A stretch of 64,000 bases of DNA from Microbulbifer sp. YPW16 (GCF_021290385.1 NZ_CP089928.1:3304001-3368000); one strand, 5' to 3'; positions 34,357-44,412 are shown, counted from the stretch's first letter. Program-made: numbers and translations. The notes: generated from the letters alone by a model not told the origin.

Positions 34357-36684
34357 TTACCGGTACAGTAAAACCTGGCCCACGGACTTGTCGTCACTCT
34401 GGGAGGTGACGCGGACCTTGAGCCCATAGGTGCTGATCGCGCGACCTGCATCGGGGATGGGGCTGTTACTGTAATCCTTGCTGTCGTCAAACAGTGGATT
34501 ACGCGCGGTGAAGTTATCCCGCAGCAGCAGGTTGTAGCCCGACAGCAGATCCAGGGTTTCTTTTGCGGCCTTGTCGATACTGAATGCGGCATCGTGTACC
34601 TGGTAACGGGTCGAGGCCACCTGGCGGTCATTCCAGGTATTCACGTGCTGGTCTGCGTCCACTACACCGAGGAAGCCATTGCCCGGATGGATCCCGACCC
34701 AGTTGTCCGCGTAGCTGGTATCCGCATACCAGATCAGCAGTCCCTCGTTGAACTCCAGCAGTTCCCCGGCCACATTCACGTGCTTCAGGCCCTGGTCCAC
34801 ACCTCGGTGCGTGCGCCACTCGAGCAGGTAGTAGTGGTCGTGCAGGCTGTAGCCCGGGTCGCGGGTAAAGCCGGCCAGGTTGAAGGCGCCGGTGGACTCG
34901 GCATCGTCGAGCAACAGTGTCGTGTCATCAGCGCTAACCCGGATGTCATCAGCGAAGAAGCCCGGGTTGGCGACGTAGCCGTCTGTCCAGTAATTCAGCA
35001 GCAGATATACCTGCTTGCCGGCATACGCACTCAGGTCAAACTCGGCATCGACCCAGCCGCCGGAGGCGCCGGTGATACCGTGGCCCGGGTTCTGTCCGTA
35101 GGGGCTGCTGTCAGTGGTGATATTACCCGCCAGTGGGACAGGGATTTCGGTGCTGCCATCGAACACTGAAACATAGGCGTAATCCCAGTCCTTCTCGATG
35201 TCGTACCATGCCTTGAAGGCGAGACTGGCACTGCTGGCGTTGCTCAGGTCGAGCGGTACCAGCATATAGTTGGACAGTCCGTTACCGCTGCCACTGAAGT
35301 AGGCATATTCACCGCTCGTGGGAGTAGTAATAATCTTCTTTTTCTGTGGCAGGTCGATGCGGACGGCATCGTTGTTGCTGCCCTTGCTGACCGCCTCATC
35401 CAGCAGTGCCTGCACGCCCTCAGCGGGGATGTCGGCGAGATCGATGGTGGCACCGTGCAGCCAGTTGCCCCCCATGCTGTTTTGCAGGAACTCCTTCGAC
35501 CAGGCGGAGAAGCCCGTAGGCTCGGAGCCGGGAATGACACCGGCCCAGCTGCCATTCGACATCACAGACCAGGAGGACACCGGCTCACCGCGGCCTGTGT
35601 ACTGGGTATCGTACTCATCCGGCAGTCCCAGGTCGTGGCCATACTCATGGCTCACCACCCCGGCCGCGGCATCGGCCGGCTGGATGGTGTAGTCGTAAGC
35701 CGCCATCGGCATGTCCTCGCCCCAGTAATCCACCGTGGCACTGGTGCCGGGGATCGGGAAGGGGGCCGCTCCCAGCGTCCAGCGGTGGGCCCAGATGGCG
35801 TCCTCGCCCAGCTGGCCGCCGCCGGCTTCCTCGCCAACGGAAGAGTGGAAGATCATTACATGGTCGACAAGGCCGTCGGCCTCCCAGTAATTACCATCGC
35901 CGTCGAGGTCGTAGCGATCCTCGTTGTCAAATTCCGACAGGTTAACGGTCGGGTCTGCCGCCGCCGCCAGCAGAGCCTCGCGTACGAGGGCCCTGGCATC
36001 GCCGTCAGCATTGTTGCCGTAAAACGCGGCGGGCTGGCTGGCCATGTACCAGCCGGCGACTGAGCCCTCAACGCTGTAGCTGTTGCCGGATTGCTGCCAG
36101 TAGAACTGTTGCATCGAGAGGAGCTTTTCGCCGGCGGGCCCGGTGAAACCGCTTTCTGAGAAGAGCAGGTCCGCATAGTGGTCCGGAGTGTAATCCGGGT
36201 AGTACATGTCTGACTCCCCGGGCTGGATGCTGTTGTGGGGGAAGTCCGGGAATTCCATCAGGATGGCCAGCACGCGGGCGTTGTTGGCCTCGCCATGATA
36301 GGTATCCGGGCGCAGCGGGGACGGTTTTTTCTGTTTTGCGCGGCCGAGCTTGTTGCCGTTGCCGTTCTGCAGTGCTTGCGCGAAGCTGTGTTCGCTGTGG
36401 TTCGCGAGTACACTGGAGTTATTGCCGGCGAGGCCAGCGCCACGCTGCTCGGTGGCCTGTTGGGCACGCTCCCTGAGGTATTCCCGCAAGGCCTGTTCGG
36501 CTTGGGGCAGGTTCGCATTCGCATCGATTCGCCCGGATTTTTTCAGCATCTCAATCAATTTGGATTCATTGGCGATGGCGAGATCCAGGGGACCACCGTG
36601 GGCCGGCCGGTCAGCGGCCTGGGCGGTGGCAATCAGCCCAAGGGCCAGGGCCCCGGCAGAAAATAGCTGGTGGGTTTTGGACAT
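34357..36684 (-). CDS. M6-family metalloprotease (immune inhibitor A-like)
   Basis: A secreted zinc protease of the InhA type. The 775-residue precursor has a Sec signal (ALALGLIATAQAADRP), a propeptide to about residue 110, and a catalytic domain with HEYGHDLGLPDEYD starting at His346 (HExxH plus downstream ligands). A long C-terminal region has a MAM or carbohydrate-binding-like beta-sandwich (about 480-610). GAGGAATTT precedes the ATG. Natural substrates are not deducible. Confidence 0.92.
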   Translation of the reverse strand: MSKTHQLFSAGALALGLIATAQAADRPAHGGPLDLAIANESKLIEMLKKSGRIDANANLPQAEQALREYLRERAQQATEQRGAGLAGNNSSVLANHSEHSFAQALQNGNGNKLGRAKQKKPSPLRPDTYHGEANNARVLAILMEFPDFPHNSIQPGESDMYYPDYTPDHYADLLFSESGFTGPAGEKLLSMQQFYWQQSGNSYSVEGSVAGWYMASQPAAFYGNNADGDARALVREALLAAAADPTVNLSEFDNEDRYDLDGDGNYWEADGLVDHVMIFHSSVGEEAGGGQLGEDAIWAHRWTLGAAPFPIPGTSATVDYWGEDMPMAAYDYTIQPADAAAGVVSHEYGHDLGLPDEYDTQYTGRGEPVSSWSVMSNGSWAGVIPGSEPTGFSAWSKEFLQNSMGGNWLHGATIDLADIPAEGVQALLDEAVSKGSNNDAVRIDLPQKKKIITTPTSGEYAYFSGSGNGLSNYMLVPLDLSNASSASLAFKAWYDIEKDWDYAYVSVFDGSTEIPVPLAGNITTDSSPYGQNPGHGITGASGGWVDAEFDLSAYAGKQVYLLLNYWTDGYVANPGFFADDIRVSADDTTLLLDDAESTGAFNLAGFTRDPGYSLHDHYYLLEWRTHRGVDQGLKHVNVAGELLEFNEGLLIWYADTSYADNWVGIHPGNGFLGVVDADQHVNTWNDRQVASTRYQVHDAAFSIDKAAKETLDLLSGYNLLLRDNFTARNPLFDDSKDYSNSPIPDAGRAISTYGLKVRVTSQSDDKSVGQVLLYR

Positions 36685-37056
36685 AAATTCCTCATTATCT
36701 TTAGTGCTATTGGGAATTCGGGCGGGAAAACCTCATCGGAAGCTGACTGCATGCATTGCGCAGGGCGAAATCCGTGAGCCATCCATGGCCCCGGCGGTCA
36801 ATTCTTTTGACCGCTGGAGTTTATGACGAACGGGATGCGAAAGGACGCAATAAAAATCGTGACCAGGTTGTGGTAATCGTCAGATAAATGGTAAGGCGGG
36901 ATGGTGCGGGGAAAGAGCACCGGCTTTCTACCTTGGTAAAAAGTACTAACCATGCAGTGTTATCAAGCCCAGGGTGGGGGTGATGAACCTTACTAGGTAC
37001 AAAATTACTTGTTGCCGCATTTTTTATGAACGTTAGTACCGACGTAAAATTAAATT
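36685..37056. other. AT-rich gap upstream of the M6 protease gene
   Basis: A 372 nt stretch with no gene. It contains an 8 bp inverted repeat, GTACTAAC (36943-36950) and GTTAGTAC (37032-37039). It probably holds the protease promoter and the 3' end of the histidine kinase transcript. I see no clear terminator. Confidence 0.4.
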
Positions 37057-38394
37057 CTAGTAAGGTGCGTCGATATTATCTGGCCAGGGCAGGAAAAGGT
37101 TTACCTGCAGGCCACCGCCGGTGCGGTTATGCAGCTGAATAGTGCCATCGTGCGCTTCGACAATCTCGCGACACAGGGCCAGGCCCAGGCCCATGCCGCC
37201 GGGCTTGGTGGAATAGAAAGGCAGCAGTGCCTGCTGCAGTACTTTGTCTCCCATGCCTGTGCCTCGATCACGAACGGTGATCCTCTGCCCCTGGCTATCC
37301 GTGCGCACCTCAATTTCCGTTTCCCCTGGCGGGCTGCCGGCATCGCCTGCGTTTTTCAGGAGGTTGAGCAGGGCCTGCTCCATCTGTACCGGGTCGAAAT
37401 ACCCCGGCCGGCTGGGCAGCGTGCCGCAGAGTAAAAATGGTTGCAGGGGTTCCACTCTTTCCATGAGCTGTTGCCAGTTCACCTCTTCCCGGCTCGGGGC
37501 AGGAAGTTTTGCGAAGCGCGCATAGCCCTGGGTGAATTCGGTCAGGTGCTGGCAACGTTCCGCAATGGTATCGAACACCCGAACAAGCTTTTCTGTCTGA
37601 CCCTCCTGGGTGGCCAGTAGCTTGCCGCTGTGTGCCATGGAGGAAATGGGTGCGAGGGAGTTGTTCAGCTCGTGACTGATCAGGCGAATGACTTTTTTCC
37701 ACACCTGCACCTCGGCGCGGGTGAGTTCCCGCGTCATCTCGCGAATCAATACCAGTCGGTGTTTCTGCGCATTCAGGACAAACACGCTGTTGCTGACATG
37801 CTGGGAGTGACCGCCCTCGTCATCGCTGTAACTATACAGGCCATCCTCACCGCTCTCGATGGCTGTCGCCAGCTCTGCAGGGCACTCCTGCAACAGGTCG
37901 GCCAGTTTCATGCCATTGATCGGCCTGCCAGAGTGAAGCAGGTGGCGGGCACTGGTGTTGGCGTAAATGATACGACCGGTCTGGTCCACCAGCAGCAGCG
38001 TGTGGGGCGAGCTCTGGATCACTGTATCCAGCAGCAGTTCGCGCTGGTAGATATGGGTACGTTCCCGCCGCAGGATTTCACTTACATCGTTGTAGAGTCT
38101 TGCGATCTGGCCCAGCTGGTCGTTGCGCTTGAGGGCGAGGGATATGGAAAAATCCCCGTCGCGAAAATTCAATAGTCCTCCCTCAAGCGCTACCAGGTCG
38201 CGCTCCAGGGGGCCGGTCACCAGCCGCACCAGTGCAATTACGGCGACCACTCCCAGAAGCAGGCCGCCAGCCCAGGCGAGCCCGGGGTCGAGTTCAAAGG
38301 CACTCAACAATACAAAGGGAACGGTCGTGGCGACGAGTACCGCCAGCAGGCAGCTGGCAACTATCCGTCCCTCCAGCGAAATTCTCAGCGCCAT
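37057..38394 (-). CDS. Sensor histidine kinase (NtrB-like partner)
   Basis: A 445-residue membrane kinase with two helices (about 12-32 and 38-60), a HAMP-like linker and a PAS domain (about 118-200, LLVDQTGRIIYANTSARHLL). The phosphoacceptor is His241 (RLISHELNNSLAPISS), and the HATPase domain has the N box LLNLLKNAGDAG and G boxes RDRGTGMGD and GGMGLGLAL. It overlaps the regulator gene by one base and so is translated with it. The periplasmic loop is very short, which suggests sensing at the membrane. Confidence 0.92.
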   Translation of the reverse strand: MALRISLEGRIVASCLLAVLVATTVPFVLLSAFELDPGLAWAGGLLLGVVAVIALVRLVTGPLERDLVALEGGLLNFRDGDFSISLALKRNDQLGQIARLYNDVSEILRRERTHIYQRELLLDTVIQSSPHTLLLVDQTGRIIYANTSARHLLHSGRPINGMKLADLLQECPAELATAIESGEDGLYSYSDDEGGHSQHVSNSVFVLNAQKHRLVLIREMTRELTRAEVQVWKKVIRLISHELNNSLAPISSMAHSGKLLATQEGQTEKLVRVFDTIAERCQHLTEFTQGYARFAKLPAPSREEVNWQQLMERVEPLQPFLLCGTLPSRPGYFDPVQMEQALLNLLKNAGDAGSPPGETEIEVRTDSQGQRITVRDRGTGMGDKVLQQALLPFYSTKPGGMGLGLALCREIVEAHDGTIQLHNRTGGGLQVNLFLPWPDNIDAPY

Positions 38395-39749
38395 CAGTAG
38401 GGAATCCCATATTTATCGAGCCGCCGGTAGAGCGCCTGGCGGCTCAGGCCCAGCTCCCGCGCAGCCTGGGCAATGACACCATTGCAGCTGGCGAGGGTCT
38501 GCTCGAGCAGTTCGCGGCTGGGTTCGAAACCCAGGTCCACGCGACTGGCAGTATCGGGCTCGGGCAGGTTGAGGGTTTCCACCTCGACACTGTTTCCGCG
38601 GGTGAGGACTGCGGCGCGCTGCATGGTGTTCTGCAGTTCACGTACATTGCCTGGCCAGTCGTAACGAACCAGTGCCTGCTGCGCCGGGGCCGATAATTGC
38701 CTGGCATTGCCGGGGGCCTCCTGCAGGAAGCGGCGCGCGAGCGGCAGTATGTCTTCCGGCCGCTCGCGCAGGGGAGGCAGCTTCAGCTCAATAACATTCA
38801 GGCGGTAAAAGAGATCCTGGCGGAAATTGCCGGTCGCGATCTGCTGTGGCAGGTCACTGTTGGTGGCGCTGATTACCCGCACGTTTACCCGGCGGGTCTG
38901 GCTGCTACCCAGGCGCTGGAATTCGCCGGTCTGCAGTACTCGCAGCAGTTTTACCTGGCCACTGGCGGAGAGTTCACCGATTTCATCCAGAAATAGCGTG
39001 CCGCCGTCTGCGGCCTCGAAGCGGCCCTGCCGCACCTTGTTGCCGGCACCGGTGTAGGCGCCGGCCTCTGCCCCGAACAATTCGGCTTCCATCAGTTCCT
39101 CGGGCAGGGCGCCCACATTGACCTTGATGTAGGGGCCGTCGCGCAGGGAGGAGTTGGCCTGCAGAATATCGGCGATTTTCTCCTTGCCGGCGCCGTTGGG
39201 ACCGGTGATCAGCACCGGGATGTCGGCGGCTGCGACCTGGGCGGCCATCTCCAGCAGCTTCTGCATGGCATCGCTGCGATACACGATACCCTGCAGGTCG
39301 TAATCCTGTTCGAGCTGGGCGCGAGCCCTGAGAGCTCGCTGGCTGGCACGCTGTTGTTGTTGCTGCAGCTCGTTCAGCTCCAGCAGGTTCTTGACCGTGG
39401 CCACCAGCTTGTTGTCGTCCCAGGGTTTGCCGAGATAATCGGCGGCCCCGGCCTTGACCAGCTCCACGGCCATCTCCAGCTGGGTCCAGGCCGTCAGCAG
39501 GATCACCGGCAGGTCGGGTGCGATCTCGCGAATGGCAAAGAAAAGCTCCCGCCCCTCCTCACCGGAGGTAGTGTCCGCGGTAAAGTTCATGTCCTGGATC
39601 ACCAGGCTGATATCCCCGTGTTCACGTAACAGCTGCAGGCCCGCCTGCGGGGTAACCGCGCTGGCGGTCTCGATATTGTGCAGTGACAGCAACAGCTCCA
39701 GGGCGGAGATGATGCCCGGGTTGTCATCGATAACGAGAACTTTATCCAT
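38394..39749 (-). CDS. Sigma-54-dependent NtrC-family response regulator
   Basis: A 451-residue regulator with a receiver domain (phospho-acceptor Asp53 in VIQDMNF), an AAA+ domain with Walker A GPNGAGKEKIA, the sigma-54 loop GAYTGA (about 230, Tyr in place of the usual Phe), and a C-terminal Fis-type HTH (VIAQAARELGLSRQALYRRL). It lies just after the ABC export operon, which has a sigma-54 promoter at 44561, making that operon its likely target. Confidence 0.94.
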   Translation of the reverse strand: MDKVLVIDDNPGIISALELLLSLHNIETASAVTPQAGLQLLREHGDISLVIQDMNFTADTTSGEEGRELFFAIREIAPDLPVILLTAWTQLEMAVELVKAGAADYLGKPWDDNKLVATVKNLLELNELQQQQQRASQRALRARAQLEQDYDLQGIVYRSDAMQKLLEMAAQVAAADIPVLITGPNGAGKEKIADILQANSSLRDGPYIKVNVGALPEELMEAELFGAEAGAYTGAGNKVRQGRFEAADGGTLFLDEIGELSASGQVKLLRVLQTGEFQRLGSSQTRRVNVRVISATNSDLPQQIATGNFRQDLFYRLNVIELKLPPLRERPEDILPLARRFLQEAPGNARQLSAPAQQALVRYDWPGNVRELQNTMQRAAVLTRGNSVEVETLNLPEPDTASRVDLGFEPSRELLEQTLASCNGVIAQAARELGLSRQALYRRLDKYGIPY

Positions 39750-39775
39750 GTTTTCAGTCGTATCCGCAAATGGAA

Positions 39776-39795
39776 AACGGGCGCGAGCGCCCGTT
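39776..39795 (-). terminator. Terminator between ABC export operon and regulator genes
   Basis: AACGGGCGC / GCGCCCGTT form a perfect 9 bp stem with a two-base loop. On the reverse strand TTTTCC follows. It would let the regulator-kinase pair be expressed separately from the exporter. Confidence 0.55.
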
Positions 39796-39819
39796 CCGGG
39801 GAGGATAGTTTACCGCAGT

Positions 39820-41025
39820 TTACACACTGCGAGTGGCGGTTGCCGGTGAGATATTGGCGGCCCGCAGGGCCGGTACCAGGGCCGCTCCCAGGCTGACACC
39901 CAGTAGTAACAGGGCACAGGCGAGTGTCACCATCGGCGGCAGCGCCGGCTGGTTGAATTCCCGGGCCAGGAACCCGTTGAAGACCTGTGCCGCCGCCGCC
40001 CCCAGCAGGATACCGGCGACTGCAATGATCAGGTTTTCCAGCAGGAAGTAGCGACTGATGGCACTGCGGGTTGCGCCCAGGGCGCGGCGTACGCCGATCT
40101 GTTTCTGCCGCTGGGTTATCCAGAAAACCGTGAGGCCAACGATCCCCAGGGCCACGATAAACGTCAGCAGGATAATAACACTGGTCAGGACCTTGACCAT
40201 TGTATTATCACCGGCATAGTACTCGTCCTTGTCTTCTTCCATGGTGCCCGAATTGATTACCCGGTTGGGGTCGCGTTCGGCCAGTTTCTCCTCCACCAAT
40301 TTGAGTACCGCGTCCCGCTGGCCCGGCTCGGCCCGCACGATATAGTAGAACCACTGATCCAGGATTGCGGGGTAGAAGACACCGCGGCCGGCGAGGGACG
40401 AGTTCGGCCAGGGACCCAGGTTGCGTTCCACGATACCGACGATCTCGATGGGATGGTCTTCACCGCCAAGGAAGAACGCCTTGCCGAGGGCATTGCCCTC
40501 CGGAAATACGTCGTCGGCAAATTTCTGCGTGACCACCGCAACCTTGGGACGCTCGCTACTGCTGGCGCCCAGCTGCTTGACCTCTTCCGGTGAGAAACCG
40601 CGGCCGGCAACCAGTTTCATACCCATGGCATCGATAAAGTGCTCGTCCACGGTGTAGTAGTTGGCACTGGTGCCCCCGGTCTCCTTGTTGGGCTCGGTAT
40701 AGAAACCGCTTGCGGAGCCACTGCCGGACAGGGGGACATGGTTGCTGATGGTGGCACTGGCTACTCCTGGCAGTGCTCGGATCATGTCCAGGTCGAGCCG
40801 GAACGCCTCGAACATGTCGTAGTCTTCCGGGATGGCCATAAAGTGAAACTTGTTGATGTCTTCAACGGCCAGGCCGGTCGGGCGGGAGATACGCTCGGTG
40901 CGCTCGTCGATCACCACCAGCGCATTGCTGACAATGGCCAGGGTCAGGCCCAGCTGCAGGGCAATCAGCAGGGCGGAGATCTTGTGGCGCCACAGCGCCG
41001 ATAAAATGGGTCTCAGTTCCAGCAT
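39820..41025 (-). CDS. MacB/FtsX-family ABC transporter permease, second
   Basis: A 401-residue permease with one N-terminal helix (ISALLIALQLGLTLAIVSNAL), a large periplasmic domain (about 40-270) and three C-terminal helices with the conserved ITQRQKQIGVRRALGATRSAI coupling segment. This is the type VII mechanotransmission layout. AAGGAAAG precedes the ATG. It probably pairs with the other permease and the ATPase in this operon. Confidence 0.92.
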   Translation of the reverse strand: MLELRPILSALWRHKISALLIALQLGLTLAIVSNALVVIDERTERISRPTGLAVEDINKFHFMAIPEDYDMFEAFRLDLDMIRALPGVASATISNHVPLSGSGSASGFYTEPNKETGGTSANYYTVDEHFIDAMGMKLVAGRGFSPEEVKQLGASSSERPKVAVVTQKFADDVFPEGNALGKAFFLGGEDHPIEIVGIVERNLGPWPNSSLAGRGVFYPAILDQWFYYIVRAEPGQRDAVLKLVEEKLAERDPNRVINSGTMEEDKDEYYAGDNTMVKVLTSVIILLTFIVALGIVGLTVFWITQRQKQIGVRRALGATRSAISRYFLLENLIIAVAGILLGAAAAQVFNGFLAREFNQPALPPMVTLACALLLLGVSLGAALVPALRAANISPATATRSV

Positions 41026-41053
41026 GGTTCTTTCCTTTTTGCGCTTGCGGGCT

Positions 41054-42367
41054 TCACTGGGTCTTCAGGTAGATCGACGGGTTGGTACGGCTGATACGCC
41101 ACGCCGGATACAGGCCCGCCAGCAGGCTGGACAGGATGGCCAGGCCGATGGCAGCGAGCATCATAGCCCAGTCCATCGACGCGACACGGTCCATATAGCC
41201 CATCTGCAGCTGGCGTATCAGGCCCAGGCCGGCCAGGGTCAGCAGGATGCCCACCAGCCCACCGGCCAGGCCGACACAGCCGCTCTCCACCAGGTGCTGG
41301 CTGAATACGGCCTTGCGGCTTGCACCCAGCGCACGGCGCACACCAGCTTCGGGCGCCTTGCGCAGGAACTTGGCCAGCAGAAGTGCCACCGCGTTCACCA
41401 GGCACACCAGCAGGAAGGCCAGTGACAGCCAGCTGAGCATGCGGTCATCGCCATCGACCACCTCATTCAACTCCAGCCACTCGGAAGGGCTACTGAGACC
41501 GTATTTCACTGGCCGGGGGAAGCGCCCCTGCTCTTTTTGCTCGCGGATATAACCGGTGAGGAAATCCCCGTAACGCTCTACATCCTCCGCGGTGTCCAGC
41601 TGTACCCAGTACTGGATCCAGACCATGTCGCTGTTGAGTCGGTCCTCGTAACTGTTGATTTCCTCGGATTTCCAGCCATTGGTGTTGCCCCAGGGGTAGA
41701 TCTCGAACTGGCGATGCAGCCCAAATGGCAGAAACGCCTCGGCTGAGTCATTGAAGTGGCCGTTGTTCAGGTCGTGCACTTTGGGGCTGGGTTGCCAGTG
41801 CTCGGTTACACCCACGACTGTAAAGGGGGTACCGTTGAAATTTACGCTGCGGCCCACGCTGTTTTCACCGCCGAACAACTTGTTATTGGTTTCCTCGGAC
41901 AGCACGATCTGCTGGGTGTGGTTTTTATCCGCTTCGCTGTTCCAGGTGCCGCCGTAAATAAACTGCACATCAAAGAGGCTGAAAAAGTCCCGGCTTGTAA
42001 CCCTGGCATCGGCGATAAACGGCCGAATTTTTGAATTCTCCAGCGTGATGGGGCCACCCCAGCGATGCATGGCAACCTGTTTGCTGGGGATGTCGGAGCG
42101 GAGCAGGGCGACGGCGTCCTGGTAGGTGACCTGCCAGGGCATTTCGCTGGGATTTTCTACGGTGTCGGTACTGCTCCAGCTGTCCAGCTGCACTGCGTAG
42201 AGAACATCGTTTTTTTCTGCCAGCGCATTGCGGGACATCATGTAGTTGAGAGTCAGTGTGGTCATGGCTGCGCCTACACCGACGGCAATGGCAGCTACCA
42301 TCAGCGCACTCAGGATAGGAGTGCGTCGCAGGCTGCGAACGGCGAGGGAAATGTAGTATCCGATCAT
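41054..42367 (-). CDS. MacB/FtsX-family ABC transporter permease, first
   Basis: A 437-residue permease with the same layout as the following gene: N-terminal helix (ILSALMVAAIAVGVGAAMTTL), a periplasmic MacB-like domain, then three helices with KAPEAGVRRALGASRKAVFSQ. The start is taken at the ATG at 42367. The frame is open further upstream into the ATPase gene, but those residues lack homology. The two permeases differ in sequence, so the transporter is probably a heterodimer. Confidence 0.92.
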   Translation of the reverse strand: MIGYYISLAVRSLRRTPILSALMVAAIAVGVGAAMTTLTLNYMMSRNALAEKNDVLYAVQLDSWSSTDTVENPSEMPWQVTYQDAVALLRSDIPSKQVAMHRWGGPITLENSKIRPFIADARVTSRDFFSLFDVQFIYGGTWNSEADKNHTQQIVLSEETNNKLFGGENSVGRSVNFNGTPFTVVGVTEHWQPSPKVHDLNNGHFNDSAEAFLPFGLHRQFEIYPWGNTNGWKSEEINSYEDRLNSDMVWIQYWVQLDTAEDVERYGDFLTGYIREQKEQGRFPRPVKYGLSSPSEWLELNEVVDGDDRMLSWLSLAFLLVCLVNAVALLLAKFLRKAPEAGVRRALGASRKAVFSQHLVESGCVGLAGGLVGILLTLAGLGLIRQLQMGYMDRVASMDWAMMLAAIGLAILSSLLAGLYPAWRISRTNPSIYLKTQ

Positions 42368-42380
42368 GGCTGCAATCCCC

Positions 42381-43082
42381 TTATGCGATGTCCGCGGCTG
42401 CCGGTACCATGGCCCGTTGCAGGTCGGAAACCTGGCCATCGACAATCTGGATGTTGCGGTGGGCGCGGCGGGCAAGGTCCGGGTCGTGGGTCACCATCAC
42501 GATGGTGGTGCCCCACTCGTTGATAAATTCCAGCAGCTCCATCACCTGGCGGGCCATCAGGGAATCCAGGTTGCCGGTAGGTTCGTCCGCGAGCAGGAAG
42601 CGCGGCTCACCGGCCAGGGCGCGGGCAATGGCCACACGCTGCTGCTGGCCGCCGGAGAGTTGGGACGGCAGGTGTTTGGCGCGGGCGGACAGGCCTACCT
42701 GTTCCAGCACTTTTTCAATACGGCGGCGGCGTTCCTTGCCGTCGAATCCGCGATAGCGCAGCGGCACATCAATATTGTCAAAAAGGTTCAGGTCGGGAAT
42801 CAGGTTGAAGCCCTGGAAGATAAAACCGATTTTTTCATTGCGCAGGCGTGAGCGCTGGCGATCGTTCAGGTGACTGACATTATCCCCGTCCAGCAGGTAC
42901 TCGCCCCCGGTGGGGGTTTCCAGCATGCCGGCGATGTTCAGGAAGGTGGTCTTGCCGGAGCCGCTGGGGCCGGTTACCGAGACAAACTCCCCCTCGTTGA
43001 CCTCGAGGCTGAAGTCGCGCAGGGCGTGGGTCTCGATGGTATCGGTGCGATAGCTTTTGCGGATGTTGTGCATCTTGAGCAT
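42381..43082 (-). CDS. ABC transporter ATP-binding protein (LolD/MacB type)
   Basis: A 233-residue ATPase with Walker A GPSGSGKTT, Q-loop IFQGFNLIPDLNLFDN, signature LSGGQQQR, Walker B FLLADEPTGNLD and the switch His in VMVTHDPDLA. It belongs to the class that drives MacB, LolCDE and FtsEX-type machines. It lies between the HlyD-like adaptor and the two permeases. Confidence 0.95.
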   Translation of the reverse strand: MLKMHNIRKSYRTDTIETHALRDFSLEVNEGEFVSVTGPSGSGKTTFLNIAGMLETPTGGEYLLDGDNVSHLNDRQRSRLRNEKIGFIFQGFNLIPDLNLFDNIDVPLRYRGFDGKERRRRIEKVLEQVGLSARAKHLPSQLSGGQQQRVAIARALAGEPRFLLADEPTGNLDSLMARQVMELLEFINEWGTTIVMVTHDPDLARRAHRNIQIVDGQVSDLQRAMVPAAADIA

Positions 43083-43131
43083 CGTGGGATTCCCTTTGTC
43101 ATTATTTATCGATTGTCAAAAACTTCTGTGT

Positions 43132-44412
43132 TTACTGTTTCAGTGCTACCAGCTGTGCATTGTCGAGCTCTTCCGTGGCGGAGGTGATGATCTGGTCACC
43201 TTCCTGCAGTCCCGAGATGATCTCCACCTGGTTCAGGCCCAGGGCGCCGATCTGGATCGGAACCCGAACGGCCTGGTTGTCATCGGTGAGTTTCCATGCG
43301 TAACGCCCACCGGTCTGGTCGAGGAAGGCACCGCGCTTGACCAGGATCACGTCATTGCGGTTTTCCAGCAGGATCCGCGCAGTGAGGCGCAGGTTCTGGC
43401 GCAGCTTTTCCGGCTGGCCGTCAGTAAAGCGCACCCGGGCTACCACCTGGTTGTTAATGACTTCCGGGGAGATTGCGGTGATTTCACCGGGCACTTCGCG
43501 GCCGCCCAGGTTGATGGCCACGGACATGGACAGGCCCAGGTCATCGGCATAGTTTTCCGGCACGGCGGCCTCCAGCTCGAAGCTGCGCAGGTCCACCACG
43601 GTCATCAGCGGGGCGTTGGGGGGAATGGCACTGCGCTGTGCCACGGCCAGGCTGCCGACGGTGCCGGCGACCGGTGAGGTGATCCGCAGGTCTCCGACGC
43701 GGCGCTTGAGCTCTTCGACCTTCAGCTTCTGCTGCGATACCTGCAGCTCCAGGGTGCGGGTCTCAAAGGCCAGTGCCTCTTTCTCCAGCCCGCTATTCTG
43801 TACCGCCTGTTTGTACTCCAGCTCGGCGCGGGCCAGGTCGTCCATGGCTTTTTCAAAGTCGAGGCGGGAGATGATCTGCTTCTCAATGGAGAGTTCTGCG
43901 CGGCGTACCTCGCGCTTGGCTGCCGCGAGGTTGACACTTGCCAGGTCTGCCTTCTGCTGGTTCTCCAGGCGTTGGCGCTTGGCCTGGATCTTCTGCCGCT
44001 CAAGCTCAACGGTCAGCTTGTTCAGCAGGGCCTCCTCCTGGGCCAGCTGGTTGGAAAGCTCGGGGCTGTCCACCTGGGCCAGTAGCTGGCCCTCCTCGAC
44101 GATATCGCCGGCCTTGACCGTAAACCTGACGATGCCCTGGGCCGGGCTGAACAGGGTAGGGCTGTTGGCGGCCACCACCTTACCCTGGACCACAAGGTCC
44201 CGGACCAGGTCCCCGCGCTGAACCTCTGCCACGTTGACCTGTGACAGGGACACGATGCCGTCCACGCTGCCGGTGTCGTGCCAGGACTTGATTCCCCAGC
44301 CCACCAGGGCCATGGCCAGCAGGGTGATGCCGGCGGCCTTCAGGGCCTTGGGTTGTTTCCAGAGGGGGGCGGCGTCCAGCTGGATATCCTGTCCCGAGGT
44401 ATCTCTTATCAT
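43132..44412 (-). CDS. HlyD/MacA-family periplasmic adaptor
   Basis: The first gene of the ABC export operon. The 426-residue protein has one N-terminal membrane helix (AAGITLLAMALVGWGIKSW) rather than a lipobox, a split lipoyl domain (SPAQGIVRFTVKAGDIVEEG and ITSPVAGTVGSLAV), a long coiled-coil hairpin (about 130-240) and a beta-barrel. It would connect the permeases to an outer-membrane channel; none is encoded in this operon. Confidence 0.93.
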   Translation of the reverse strand: MIRDTSGQDIQLDAAPLWKQPKALKAAGITLLAMALVGWGIKSWHDTGSVDGIVSLSQVNVAEVQRGDLVRDLVVQGKVVAANSPTLFSPAQGIVRFTVKAGDIVEEGQLLAQVDSPELSNQLAQEEALLNKLTVELERQKIQAKRQRLENQQKADLASVNLAAAKREVRRAELSIEKQIISRLDFEKAMDDLARAELEYKQAVQNSGLEKEALAFETRTLELQVSQQKLKVEELKRRVGDLRITSPVAGTVGSLAVAQRSAIPPNAPLMTVVDLRSFELEAAVPENYADDLGLSMSVAINLGGREVPGEITAISPEVINNQVVARVRFTDGQPEKLRQNLRLTARILLENRNDVILVKRGAFLDQTGGRYAWKLTDDNQAVRVPIQIGALGLNQVEIISGLQEGDQIITSATEELDNAQLVALKQ

